Shown one piece after another: positions 10,430 through 19,259 of a DNA stretch of 64,000 nucleotides (positions are counted from its first letter, which is position 1; each line of letters starts with the position of its first letter). Source of the stretch: an uncultured Tateyamaria sp. (GTDB taxonomy: Bacteria; Pseudomonadota; Alphaproteobacteria; Rhodobacterales; Rhodobacteraceae); the NCBI RefSeq assembly GCF_947504105.1, contig NZ_CANNGP010000002.1, positions 62,001 through 126,000 on the forward strand. The letters are read 5' to 3'. A program made the position numbers and the translations under genes. Below the pieces are notes generated by a model. The model worked only from the letters and a program-made list of their open reading frames with translations, ran no database searches and was not told the origin of the DNA.

Positions 10430-11050
10430 TCAGGCGTTTTCAACGAAGCATGCAACACGGTCTGCCATTGCGTCGGCGCCTATATCGCGACGGAAAAACT
10501 CAACGAAGCCATGCTCGGGCAGCACAAGATACGTAAACGTCGAGTGATCCACGAGGTAGAACTCATCCGATTTATCATGCGCTTTATAGTATGTTCGGTA
10601 GGTTTTGCTGGCCGCGTCGGTCTGTTCCAACGATCCTGTCAGGCCGATCATCTTCTCATGCAGGTTGTAGGCGAAATCGCCGACAATCTCAGGCGTATCC
10701 CGCTCGGGATCGACCGTGATAAACACCGGCGTGACGGACATGCCGCGTTCGGCCAAAGCATCGACTGCTTCGGCGTTGCGCGCTGTATCCAGCGGACAAA
10801 CATCCGGGCAGAACGTATAGCCGAAGTAGATTAGGCTCGGTTCCGTGATCACGTCGTGATCCGTGACGGTTTGCCCTTTGGCATTGACCAATTCAAACGG
10901 ACCCCCGATTCCGTTGCCGTCGCCCGCAACCTGGGTCGCATTGCACTGGGCAAATGCGGTATCTTCGCCGCTTGACTGGGTGATCCACCACAGGCCCCCG
11001 ATAAAAAGGGCAGCGACAATGGCGGCGACGGGTGCGATGATACGGGTCAT
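10430..11050 (-). CDS. senC: SCO1/SenC/PrrC family copper chaperone/redox protein
   Basis: GYTFCPDVCPLDTARNAEAV CxxxC motif, VFITVDPERDTPE. Confidence 0.9.
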   Translation of the reverse strand: MTRIIAPVAAIVAALFIGGLWWITQSSGEDTAFAQCNATQVAGDGNGIGGPFELVNAKGQTVTDHDVITEPSLIYFGYTFCPDVCPLDTARNAEAVDALAERGMSVTPVFITVDPERDTPEIVGDFAYNLHEKMIGLTGSLEQTDAASKTYRTYYKAHDKSDEFYLVDHSTFTYLVLPEHGFVEFFRRDIGADAMADRVACFVENA

Positions 11051-11125
11051 ATTCGGCCTCCGGGCTAGGGTTATACCTTAGCTATCAATCCCGGGCGCGA
11101 GTGCAATAAACGAAGAAGTGACACA

Positions 11126-12523
11126 ATGGCGCAACCCGACATTGGCCTGCTGACCGGCCAGCAACGATCAAACTGGATTCGTCTGCGGACGATGATCCTG
11201 CTGCGCTGGGTTGCGATTGTCGGGCAGCTTGTTGCCCTCACGGTCGCACAACGGCTGTACGGCCTCCAACTGGAACTTGGCCTTTGTTATCTGGCCGTAG
11301 GGGTGTCGGTGATCGGCAACCTGATCGCTATCTTCGTCTTTCCCGAAAACAAGCGCCTCAACGAGTTCGAAAACCTGCTCATGGTCCTCTTCGACGTGCT
11401 GCAGCTTGGGTTCCTGTTATTCTTGACGGGCGGGCTGAACAACCCGTTCGCCCTGTTGCTTCTGGGCCCTGTCACCATCTCGGCGGCAGTATTGACGACT
11501 CGGTCGACGCTGCTGGTCGGTGCCACTGCCATCGTTATCGTGACCATCCTGTCGGACTATCATCTACCCCTGCGCACCCAGAATGGGTTTATTTTGCGCA
11601 TTCCGGATCTGTTCGTATTCGGAAACTGGATCGCTCTTGTGATCGCAATCTGTTTCATCGGCTTATATTCCCGCCGTGTCACGTCGGAAATTCATTCAAT
11701 GTCGGACGCCTTGTCTGCCACACAGCTGGCGCTGTCGCGCGAACAGAAGCTGACGGATCTGGGTGGCGTGGTAGCTGCCGCAGCACATGAGCTTGGAACA
11801 CCACTTGCCACGATCAAACTGACCAGTTCCGAACTTATCGAAGAACTGGATGATCGCCCCGAGTTGAAAGAGGATGCTGCCCTGATCCGGCAGCAGGCCG
11901 ACCGCTGCCGCGACATCCTGCGTGACATGGGCCGCGCGGGCAAAGATGACCTGCATCTGCGCCAAGCGCCTTTGATGACCGTGGTCCAGGAAGCCGCCGA
12001 GCCGCACACACACCGTGGAAAGGTCGTGCAATACACCCATGATCCCGATGCTGGCGATGAAATCGACCAACCCGCGATCCTGCGCCAACCCGAGATCATT
12101 CATGGACTGCGCAATCTGGTGCAGAACGCCGTCGACTTTGCCCGGTCGACTGTCTGGATCGAAGCGCACTGGACCAACACACAGATCACCATCCGCATCA
12201 TGGACGATGGGCAGGGTTTCCCGCCGCAACTGCTGGGCCGCATTGGCGATCCGTTTGTACGTCGTCGCAAGTCATCAACGGAACGTGCCCAACGGCCAGA
12301 ATATGAGGGCATGGGCCTGGGCCTGTTCATTGCCAAAACGCTGCTGGAACGATCCGGAGCAGAACTGACCTTTGCCAATGGCGCAGATCCGTATGCCACC
12401 TGGGAGCAGAGGGACAACCATATTGGCGCCATCGTCGAAGTCGTTTGGCCAAGGCAAAAGGTGGATGCGCGGAGTGGCGAAAACGCTGTTTCACTTGGTC
12501 GGAACCAGCAAATCCGAGCCTGA
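11126..12523 (+). CDS. regB: RegB/PrrB-family redox sensor histidine kinase
   Basis: Six-TM N-terminus with GGLNNPFALLLLGPVTISA, H-box AAAHELGTPLATIKL, redox-Cys region ADRCRDILRDMGRAGKDD. Confidence 0.92.
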   Translation: MAQPDIGLLTGQQRSNWIRLRTMILLRWVAIVGQLVALTVAQRLYGLQLELGLCYLAVGVSVIGNLIAIFVFPENKRLNEFENLLMVLFDVLQLGFLLFLTGGLNNPFALLLLGPVTISAAVLTTRSTLLVGATAIVIVTILSDYHLPLRTQNGFILRIPDLFVFGNWIALVIAICFIGLYSRRVTSEIHSMSDALSATQLALSREQKLTDLGGVVAAAAHELGTPLATIKLTSSELIEELDDRPELKEDAALIRQQADRCRDILRDMGRAGKDDLHLRQAPLMTVVQEAAEPHTHRGKVVQYTHDPDAGDEIDQPAILRQPEIIHGLRNLVQNAVDFARSTVWIEAHWTNTQITIRIMDDGQGFPPQLLGRIGDPFVRRRKSSTERAQRPEYEGMGLGLFIAKTLLERSGAELTFANGADPYATWEQRDNHIGAIVEVVWPRQKVDARSGENAVSLGRNQQIRA

Positions 12524-12536
12524 AAATTGCAGCGCG

Positions 12537-12552
12537 TTAATATCGCGTTAAC
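12537..12552 (+). promoter_or_regulatory. putative CtrA binding site TTAATATCGCGTTAAC
   Basis: Exact match to TTAA-N7-TTAAC, 45 bp upstream of the DivL-like start codon. Confidence 0.55.
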
Positions 12553-12596
12553 CCTCCTTGCCAAATAGTTCAATGAACTTGGAGAAAGGTTGCGCG

Positions 12597-14117
12597 ATGG
12601 CACTCACTGAAGTGATTGTGGTGTTCGGTTCTGCCTTGTGCGCCGTGGCTGCAGGCATCTTGTATCTTGGCCGTACACCAGCCTCTGGAGTCCAGTCTAT
12701 TGCACCGTTGGTGCCACGGTTTTCCTTCTTGTTCGATGGTGTCGATCTGGAACACGCCTCGCCACACGCGGAAACAGCGATGCGGCGCGAACCGGGTGTG
12801 ACCGATTGGCATGCACTGAAGGCAGGGCTAAGTTCCAGGTTTCCCGGCCTGCCAGATGCCGAGGACATTCAATCTGTTGAAACACTGACACTGCAAGCGG
12901 CCCGCAGCGACGACAGCGCAGTTCTGCGCCTACATCGCGAGGCTGGCAAGACTCGTGTCGAGATTGAAGATCAAACAGTCGGCGATCCAAATACCAAACA
13001 CACCATCCAGTCCCTCGAATCCGAACTGGACAGCCTGCGCCTCGCGGCAAAGGCAGCGCCGTACCCGATCTGGTTGGTTGATGAGACAGACTCCATCACG
13101 TGGCGAAACGCAGCCTATGAAACACTGGAGAAGGCTGCAAAGGGTGTTAATACCGATGATACGTCTGCGATCTTTGAATTTGCTCCGGATGATTTGACCG
13201 GCAAATCGTCTGTCCGGGTACCCGTTAAAATGGACCTCAACGGGACGACTGAATGGTACAGTGTGACAGCGACACAGGCCGACGAGGCCACGGCGTTTCA
13301 CGCAGTGGACATAAACGCTGTCATCCAGGCCGAAGTGGCTCAACGTAACTTTGTCCAGACGCTGGCCAAAACCTTTGCGCAACTGTCCATCGGTCTGGCG
13401 ATCTTTGATCGCAACTGCCAACTGGCCCTTTTCAATCCAGCCCTTGTGGATCTGACATCTTTGCCGGCCGAATTTCTAAGTGGTCGGCCCGATATGCTAT
13501 CGTTCTTCGACCGGCTGCGGGACAACCGGGTAATGCCCGAGCCCAAGAACTATGGGTCATGGCGGCAGGAAATCTCGGCGATGATCAATGCCGCATCGCA
13601 TGGCAGCTATCACGAGACATGGACGCTAGACACCGGACATACATATCGCGTTAGCGGACGGCCCCACCCGGATGGTGCCATTGCGTTTCTGATCGAGGAC
13701 ATCACGGCTGAGATTTCCTTGACCCGCAACTTTCGTGCAGAGCTTGAGCTGGGCCAGTCCCTGATGGACACGTTCGAAGACGCGCTTGTCGTCTTTTCCT
13801 CGGCAGGGGTACTGACATTCTGCAACGCTGCCTATCGCGACATGTGGAAGCTGGATCCGGACAACAGTTTTGCGGATGTCACCATCGTGGATTGCCTGCA
13901 AGCCTGGCAGAAAGAGTGTGAACCGAACCCGGCTTGGGGCGACATGCGCGATTTCGTCATGAAGCTGGGAGAACGGGCCGCGTGGGAGGCCGAGGTGCAA
14001 CACATGGATCGCGGCGCGATCCGGGCACAGGTCTCTCCAATCGTATCCGGGGCAACGGTCATTCGCTTTTCCGAGTTGGTAGGCCAGTCCAAGACCGCGG
14101 TTCCCGCACTGTCCTAA
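12597..14117 (+). CDS. DivL-like multi-PAS protein without recognisable histidine-kinase catalytic core
   Basis: Likely start MALTEVIVVFGSALCAVAAGILYLG; PAS-like segments including LALFNPALVDLTSLPAEFL...FFDRLRDNRVMPEPKNYGSWRQE; no N/G boxes seen; upstream of tsaE. Confidence 0.65.
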   Translation: MALTEVIVVFGSALCAVAAGILYLGRTPASGVQSIAPLVPRFSFLFDGVDLEHASPHAETAMRREPGVTDWHALKAGLSSRFPGLPDAEDIQSVETLTLQAARSDDSAVLRLHREAGKTRVEIEDQTVGDPNTKHTIQSLESELDSLRLAAKAAPYPIWLVDETDSITWRNAAYETLEKAAKGVNTDDTSAIFEFAPDDLTGKSSVRVPVKMDLNGTTEWYSVTATQADEATAFHAVDINAVIQAEVAQRNFVQTLAKTFAQLSIGLAIFDRNCQLALFNPALVDLTSLPAEFLSGRPDMLSFFDRLRDNRVMPEPKNYGSWRQEISAMINAASHGSYHETWTLDTGHTYRVSGRPHPDGAIAFLIEDITAEISLTRNFRAELELGQSLMDTFEDALVVFSSAGVLTFCNAAYRDMWKLDPDNSFADVTIVDCLQAWQKECEPNPAWGDMRDFVMKLGERAAWEAEVQHMDRGAIRAQVSPIVSGATVIRFSELVGQSKTAVPALS

Positions 14118-14161
14118 CCATTCAGACTTGCAGCGCACTGGGATGGCAGTAGGTTGGCGGG

Positions 14162-14635
14162 ATGACGTCTGCCCCCCTTACCTTACATTGGCCAACCCAA
14201 GATGATACTGCCCACGCTGCTGCAATCCTTGGCCCTGCTTTGCGCCCTGGCGATGTGGTGTTGCTTGAAGGGGATGTTGGTGCGGGCAAGACCCATTTCG
14301 CCCGCGCGCTGATTCAATCTGTGCTTATGGAACCCGAAGATGTACCGTCACCCACCTTCACACTGGTGCAAGTCTATGACACTCGGAACGGCACGCTGTG
14401 GCATACTGACCTGTACCGCGTGTCAGCAAATACCGAGGTGGATGAACTGGGCCTGATAGACGCTTTTGAAGATGCGATTTGCCTTGTCGAGTGGCCGGAT
14501 CGGCTTGGGCATTTGACACCAGATTCTGCCTTGACCATCGCCATCCAATCCAGCGGTGACGGTCGGATCGCGATGCTGCGCTGGACCGATCCACGTTGGT
14601 CAGACCGCCTGCAAGAGTTCATGTCAGATGCCTGA
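14162..14635 (+). CDS. tsaE: tRNA threonylcarbamoyladenosine biosynthesis ATPase TsaE
   Basis: Walker A LEGDVGAGKTHFARALIQ, SPTFTLVQVYD. Confidence 0.93.
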   Translation: MTSAPLTLHWPTQDDTAHAAAILGPALRPGDVVLLEGDVGAGKTHFARALIQSVLMEPEDVPSPTFTLVQVYDTRNGTLWHTDLYRVSANTEVDELGLIDAFEDAICLVEWPDRLGHLTPDSALTIAIQSSGDGRIAMLRWTDPRWSDRLQEFMSDA

Positions 14636-15647
14636 CCGCGCAGCTTTTAGATCGAGTTTCCTCGAAAGTACTGGCTGGGCCAAGGCAACGTCCGAACTGG
14701 TTGCTGGGGACGCATCTAACCGACGGTATGACCGGCTTACACTTTCGGGCGATACACGCATCCTGATGGACGCCCCGCCGGACAAGGGCGAAGATGTTGG
14801 TCCCTTTGTGACCATCACAGCATATTTGCGCGGTGTGGGGCTGTCGGCACCGAAGATCTATGCCCAAGACGCGACACACGGTTTCCTGCTTATCGAAGAC
14901 TTGAGCGACGATCTGTTTGTTCGGGTGATCGAGTCAGACAATACGCGGGAAACACCACTGTATGAGGCAGCGGTTGACCTACTTCTGAACTTGCACCGCG
15001 CTACGCCACCTGATTTGCCACGATATGATGCACATGTGATGACCGATGCCGCCTGCCTTGCATTTGACTGGTATCAGCGTGGCGTACTTGGATCCGTAGA
15101 CGCAGACGCGCGCGCCGCGTTCGAAACGGCCATGCACGCAGCGCTTGAAACTCTTGATACGACGCAGCCGGTTTTGATCCAGCGTGACTACCACGCCGAA
15201 AATCTGATCTGGCTGCCGAAACGAACCGGATCGAAACGGGTCGGTTTGCTTGATTACCAGGACGCGATGCTGGGTCATCCAGCCTATGATCTGGTGTCTG
15301 TGCTGCAGGATGCGCGGCGCGATGTATCACCCGACCTTCAGCATCGAATGGTCGACCGGTATGTAGCTGGTTCCGGTTGTCCAGCAGCGCCATTCCACGA
15401 CGCCTATGCTTTGCTGGGCCTGCAACGCAACCTGCGTATTCTGGGCGTCTTTGCCCGGTTGTCTCTCGCATATGGCAAACCACATTACATCGATCTGATC
15501 CCCCGGGTATGGGGACATATCGAAACGGACCTCTCGCACCCGGTCGCTGCGGAAATCGCACCGTTGATCCGCACGGCACTGCCCGCGCCAACCCCTGACA
15601 TTTTGCAAAGCCTCAAAGACCAATGCCAAACGATCCCCCTGCCGTGA
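14628..15647 (+). CDS. amgK: aminoglycoside phosphotransferase-fold sugar kinase (AmgK-like)
   Basis: Likely start MPDRAAFRSSFLESTGW; QRDYHAENLIWLP and GLLDYQDAMLGHPAYDL kinase motifs; followed by a murU-like gene. Confidence 0.75.
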   Translation: MPDRAAFRSSFLESTGWAKATSELVAGDASNRRYDRLTLSGDTRILMDAPPDKGEDVGPFVTITAYLRGVGLSAPKIYAQDATHGFLLIEDLSDDLFVRVIESDNTRETPLYEAAVDLLLNLHRATPPDLPRYDAHVMTDAACLAFDWYQRGVLGSVDADARAAFETAMHAALETLDTTQPVLIQRDYHAENLIWLPKRTGSKRVGLLDYQDAMLGHPAYDLVSVLQDARRDVSPDLQHRMVDRYVAGSGCPAAPFHDAYALLGLQRNLRILGVFARLSLAYGKPHYIDLIPRVWGHIETDLSHPVAAEIAPLIRTALPAPTPDILQSLKDQCQTIPLP

Positions 15648-16315
15648 TGATCTTTGCTGCGGGGTTCGGAACGCGCATGAAGCACCTGACCACGTCGCAA
15701 CCCAAACCGATGATCCCAGTGGCTGGAATGCCACTGATTGATCATGCGCTTGGGATAGTGGACGCAGTGAAACCGCCGCGCATTGTGGTGAACCTGCACT
15801 ATCTGCCCGACGCGCTTGAGGCGCATCTGGCCAAGCGCACCGTCACCACATTGCGGGAAGAACCTGATATTCTTGATACGGGTGGTGGACTGCGCAACGC
15901 GCTGCCTACTCTGGAAAGCAACCCGGTTCTGACCGTGAACCCGGACGCGATCTGGGCCGGGCCAAATCCATTACGTATGTTGCTTGAGGCATGGGACCCC
16001 ATACACATGGACGCCCTTCTGACTTGCGTGCCTCTTGCCCAGGTCCACGGTCGAAACGGAGAGGGTGACTTCCGGCTGGATGACGATGGGCGTCTGCACC
16101 GCGGCGGCACAATGGTCTATGGCGGCACGCAAATCATGAAAACAGACCTGTTGCATGATGTGCCTGAGCGCGCGTTCTCCCTGAATTTCCCTTGGAACAT
16201 GATGGCAGAGCAGGGGCGCCTCTACGGTTTGTCATATCCCGGTCACTGGTGCGACGTGGGTCACCCCGAGGGGATCGCAATCGCCGAAAACATGCTGCAG
16301 CGTCATGATGTTTGA
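15623..16315 (+). CDS. murU: nucleotidyltransferase family protein (MurU-like)
   Basis: MIFAAGFGTRMKHLTTSQPKPMIPVAGMPLIDHAL signature. Confidence 0.8.
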   Translation: MPNDPPAVMIFAAGFGTRMKHLTTSQPKPMIPVAGMPLIDHALGIVDAVKPPRIVVNLHYLPDALEAHLAKRTVTTLREEPDILDTGGGLRNALPTLESNPVLTVNPDAIWAGPNPLRMLLEAWDPIHMDALLTCVPLAQVHGRNGEGDFRLDDDGRLHRGGTMVYGGTQIMKTDLLHDVPERAFSLNFPWNMMAEQGRLYGLSYPGHWCDVGHPEGIAIAENMLQRHDV

Positions 16316-19259
16316 CCCGTCGGACAAATGCAGACTGTTCGGATGCGCCCCGGGTGTCGACTTTCCACTGGCCGTCGTGCGCGGGCTCGAGGATCGGCTA
16401 AAGGGCGCCCCACCCGAAGCCTGGGCGCACGTGACGCTGCTGGTCAACACCACCCGCATGGCCAGACGGCTGCGTGCACTGTTTGACGAAGGACCGGCGC
16501 GGTTACTGCCCCGCATCCGCATGATAACACAGCTGGGCGACCTGCTGCCAAGCGCGCCTCTGCCACCTGCCGCTCCACCGTTGCGGCGGCGGCTTGAATT
16601 GGCGACGCTGATCCAGAACCTTCTCGAGCGCCAACCCGACCTTGCGCCCGATGCAGGACCCTTTAATCTTGCGGACAGCCTTGCCACACTGATGGACGAG
16701 ATGCAGGGCGAAGGGGTGAGTGCGGCCGATATCGCGCGACTGGACGTCTCGGATCAATCCGGCCACTGGGCGCGCGCGCAACAGTTCATCGCGATCGCGC
16801 AGGACTACATCAACCAAAGCAGCAGCGCGCCGGACCCTGAGGCCCGGCAACGTGAAACTGTCCTGCAATTGGCCGATCATTGGACTCATGCGCCACCAAA
16901 GGATCCAATGATTGTCGTTGGCTCAACCGGATCGCGCGGGACAACCTTGTTGCTGATGCAGGCGGTGGCGGCCCTGCCACAGGGGGCTGTTTTGTTGCCT
17001 GGTTTCGATGATCACATGCCTGCCCAAGTCTGGGATGCGTTGGGACAGGATCAGACTGCAGAGGATCACCCGCAATTCCGTTTCCTGCGGTTGTGTCATG
17101 CGCTCGATCTACATCCATCGGATGTTCAGACATGGACGGCGCTGGCCCCTGTATCCGCCCCACGCAATGCGCTTGTTTCGCTTGCACTGCGTCCAGCGCC
17201 CGTTACCGATGCATGGCGAGAGGAGGGGCCAAAGTTGACCAACCTTGGCGCCGCGACAGATACGATCACACTTGTCGAGGCCGACACGCCACGTGCCGAA
17301 GCAATCGCCGTCGCAATGCGCTTGCGGCAAGCAGCCGAGGAGGGGCAAAAAGCGGCTCTCATAACGCCAGACCGGATGCTGACCCGGCAGGTCACGGCAG
17401 CACTGGATCGCTGGGACATCCTGCCTGACGACAGCGCGGGAACGCCGTTGCATCTGTCTCCGCCGGGGCGGTTCCTGCGCCACATCGCGGCGCTGTTTCA
17501 GACCCCTCTGGATGCCGAGGCGCTGCTGACCCTGCTCAAACACCCGTTGTCGCATTCCGGCGCGGATCGCAACCTGCACCAATTGAACACCCAACGGCTT
17601 GAACTGCGAATTCGCAGAGATGGCTTGCCATACCCCGAACCTGACAGCCTGATGCGCTGCGCCTTGAAGGCCACCAGGCAGGTGGACGAGATCGAAACAT
17701 GGGCCGCCTGGATTGGTGACCTTCTGTGTAACCGCGAAATTGCAGGAACACGGTCGCTGGATACGTGGGTGTCCCTGCACCGAACCCTTGCCGAAACGCT
17801 GGCACAAGGACCAAACGGCACCGATGCGGGTGAACTGTGGCAAAAGAAGGCTGGTCAGGCCGCGCGTAAAGTGATGGATGGGCTCGCTGAAAACGCAAGC
17901 TACGGCGGTGACATGTCCGCCCGTGACTATGCCGGCCTGGTCGCAACGGCCTTGCGCCAAGGCGACGATGTACGGGACCGCGACACGCCACATCCGAACA
18001 TCATGATCTGGGGCACCCTTGAAGCGCGCGTTCAGGGCGCAGACCTGGTGATCCTTGCTGGATTGAATGACGGCACATGGCCGGAACCGCCAGCCCCTGA
18101 TCCCTGGCTGAACCGCAAGATGCGTTTTGATGCAGGTCTGCTTTTGCCCGAACGACGGATCGGCCTGTCGGCGCATGACTTCCAGCAAGCCATCGCTGCC
18201 CCCGAGGTCTGGCTGACGCGATCTATCCGGTCAGACGATGCTGAAACGGTGCCATCCCGCTGGGTGAACAGGTTACGCAACCTGCTGCAAGGGTTGGCTG
18301 GACAAGGACAAACCGACCATTGGGGCGCAATGAAGTCGCGTGGTGCGTATTGGCTGACCCTGTCTCGGGAACTGGACCGAACTAAGGAAGAACCAAAGGC
18401 AAAGCGCCCCTCTCCTTGCCCACCCGTGTCTGCGCGTCCCCGTCGGTTCACGGTGACAGAAATCCAGACGCTCATCCGCGATCCTTATGCCATTTATGCA
18501 AAACACGTGCTGCGCCTACGGGCACTGCGGCCCTTGGTGCAGACACCTGATGCGCTTTTGCGCGGGATTCTATCGCACGACGTGATGGAACGATTCGTAC
18601 GCGACACGCTGGACAATAGCGCTTCATTGACCGTCGAGGCGCTCATGATGCACGCCCACACTGTGTTGAACCGGGACGTACCATGGCCCGCCGCACGTGC
18701 GTTATGGCTGGCCCGGTTCGGGCGGGCGGCCGAATGGATTGTCGAGACCGAAAGAGTACGTCAGTCCATCGCCACGCCCACGCTGTTCGAAGATGAGGCC
18801 ATCGGCAAACTCACCCTGCAAACGATCAAAACGGAACTGGAGGGGCGCGCAGATCGGGTGGATGTCGATGAGGCGGGGTCGGTCATTCTGTATGACTACA
18901 AAACCGGTTCGCCCCCGACCAAGGATCAGCAAAAGCACTTCGACAAGCAGCTTCTGATCGAAGCGGCGATGGTCGAGGAGGGCGGATTTTCTACCATAGG
19001 CCCACGCCCTGTCCGCGCCGCGCAATTCATCGGGATGGGCAGCAATCCCAAGACCGAAGATGCACCGCTGGATGTCGAGACACCGCGTCAGATCCTTGCC
19101 GAGCTCGTCGGGTTGTTGAGCGCTTATCTTGAAGGGGACAAAGGCTATACCTCGCGCCGCGCGCTTTACGAAGATCGCGAAGCACGGGACTATGATCAGC
19201 TTGCGCGCTTTGGCGAATGGGACGTGACCCAGGACCCGGCACCAGAGGTGCTGACATGA
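16305..19259 (+). CDS. addB: double-strand break repair protein AddB
   Basis: 984 aa; PDDExK/RecB-like C-terminal VILYDYKTGSPP; immediately upstream of addA. Confidence 0.92.
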   Translation: MMFDPSDKCRLFGCAPGVDFPLAVVRGLEDRLKGAPPEAWAHVTLLVNTTRMARRLRALFDEGPARLLPRIRMITQLGDLLPSAPLPPAAPPLRRRLELATLIQNLLERQPDLAPDAGPFNLADSLATLMDEMQGEGVSAADIARLDVSDQSGHWARAQQFIAIAQDYINQSSSAPDPEARQRETVLQLADHWTHAPPKDPMIVVGSTGSRGTTLLLMQAVAALPQGAVLLPGFDDHMPAQVWDALGQDQTAEDHPQFRFLRLCHALDLHPSDVQTWTALAPVSAPRNALVSLALRPAPVTDAWREEGPKLTNLGAATDTITLVEADTPRAEAIAVAMRLRQAAEEGQKAALITPDRMLTRQVTAALDRWDILPDDSAGTPLHLSPPGRFLRHIAALFQTPLDAEALLTLLKHPLSHSGADRNLHQLNTQRLELRIRRDGLPYPEPDSLMRCALKATRQVDEIETWAAWIGDLLCNREIAGTRSLDTWVSLHRTLAETLAQGPNGTDAGELWQKKAGQAARKVMDGLAENASYGGDMSARDYAGLVATALRQGDDVRDRDTPHPNIMIWGTLEARVQGADLVILAGLNDGTWPEPPAPDPWLNRKMRFDAGLLLPERRIGLSAHDFQQAIAAPEVWLTRSIRSDDAETVPSRWVNRLRNLLQGLAGQGQTDHWGAMKSRGAYWLTLSRELDRTKEEPKAKRPSPCPPVSARPRRFTVTEIQTLIRDPYAIYAKHVLRLRALRPLVQTPDALLRGILSHDVMERFVRDTLDNSASLTVEALMMHAHTVLNRDVPWPAARALWLARFGRAAEWIVETERVRQSIATPTLFEDEAIGKLTLQTIKTELEGRADRVDVDEAGSVILYDYKTGSPPTKDQQKHFDKQLLIEAAMVEEGGFSTIGPRPVRAAQFIGMGSNPKTEDAPLDVETPRQILAELVGLLSAYLEGDKGYTSRRALYEDREARDYDQLARFGEWDVTQDPAPEVLT

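Noticed and set aside
17109-18188. 359-aa antisense ORF opposite addB
   Set aside because: Low-complexity translation (many C/Q/R/H), no domain, opposite addB.
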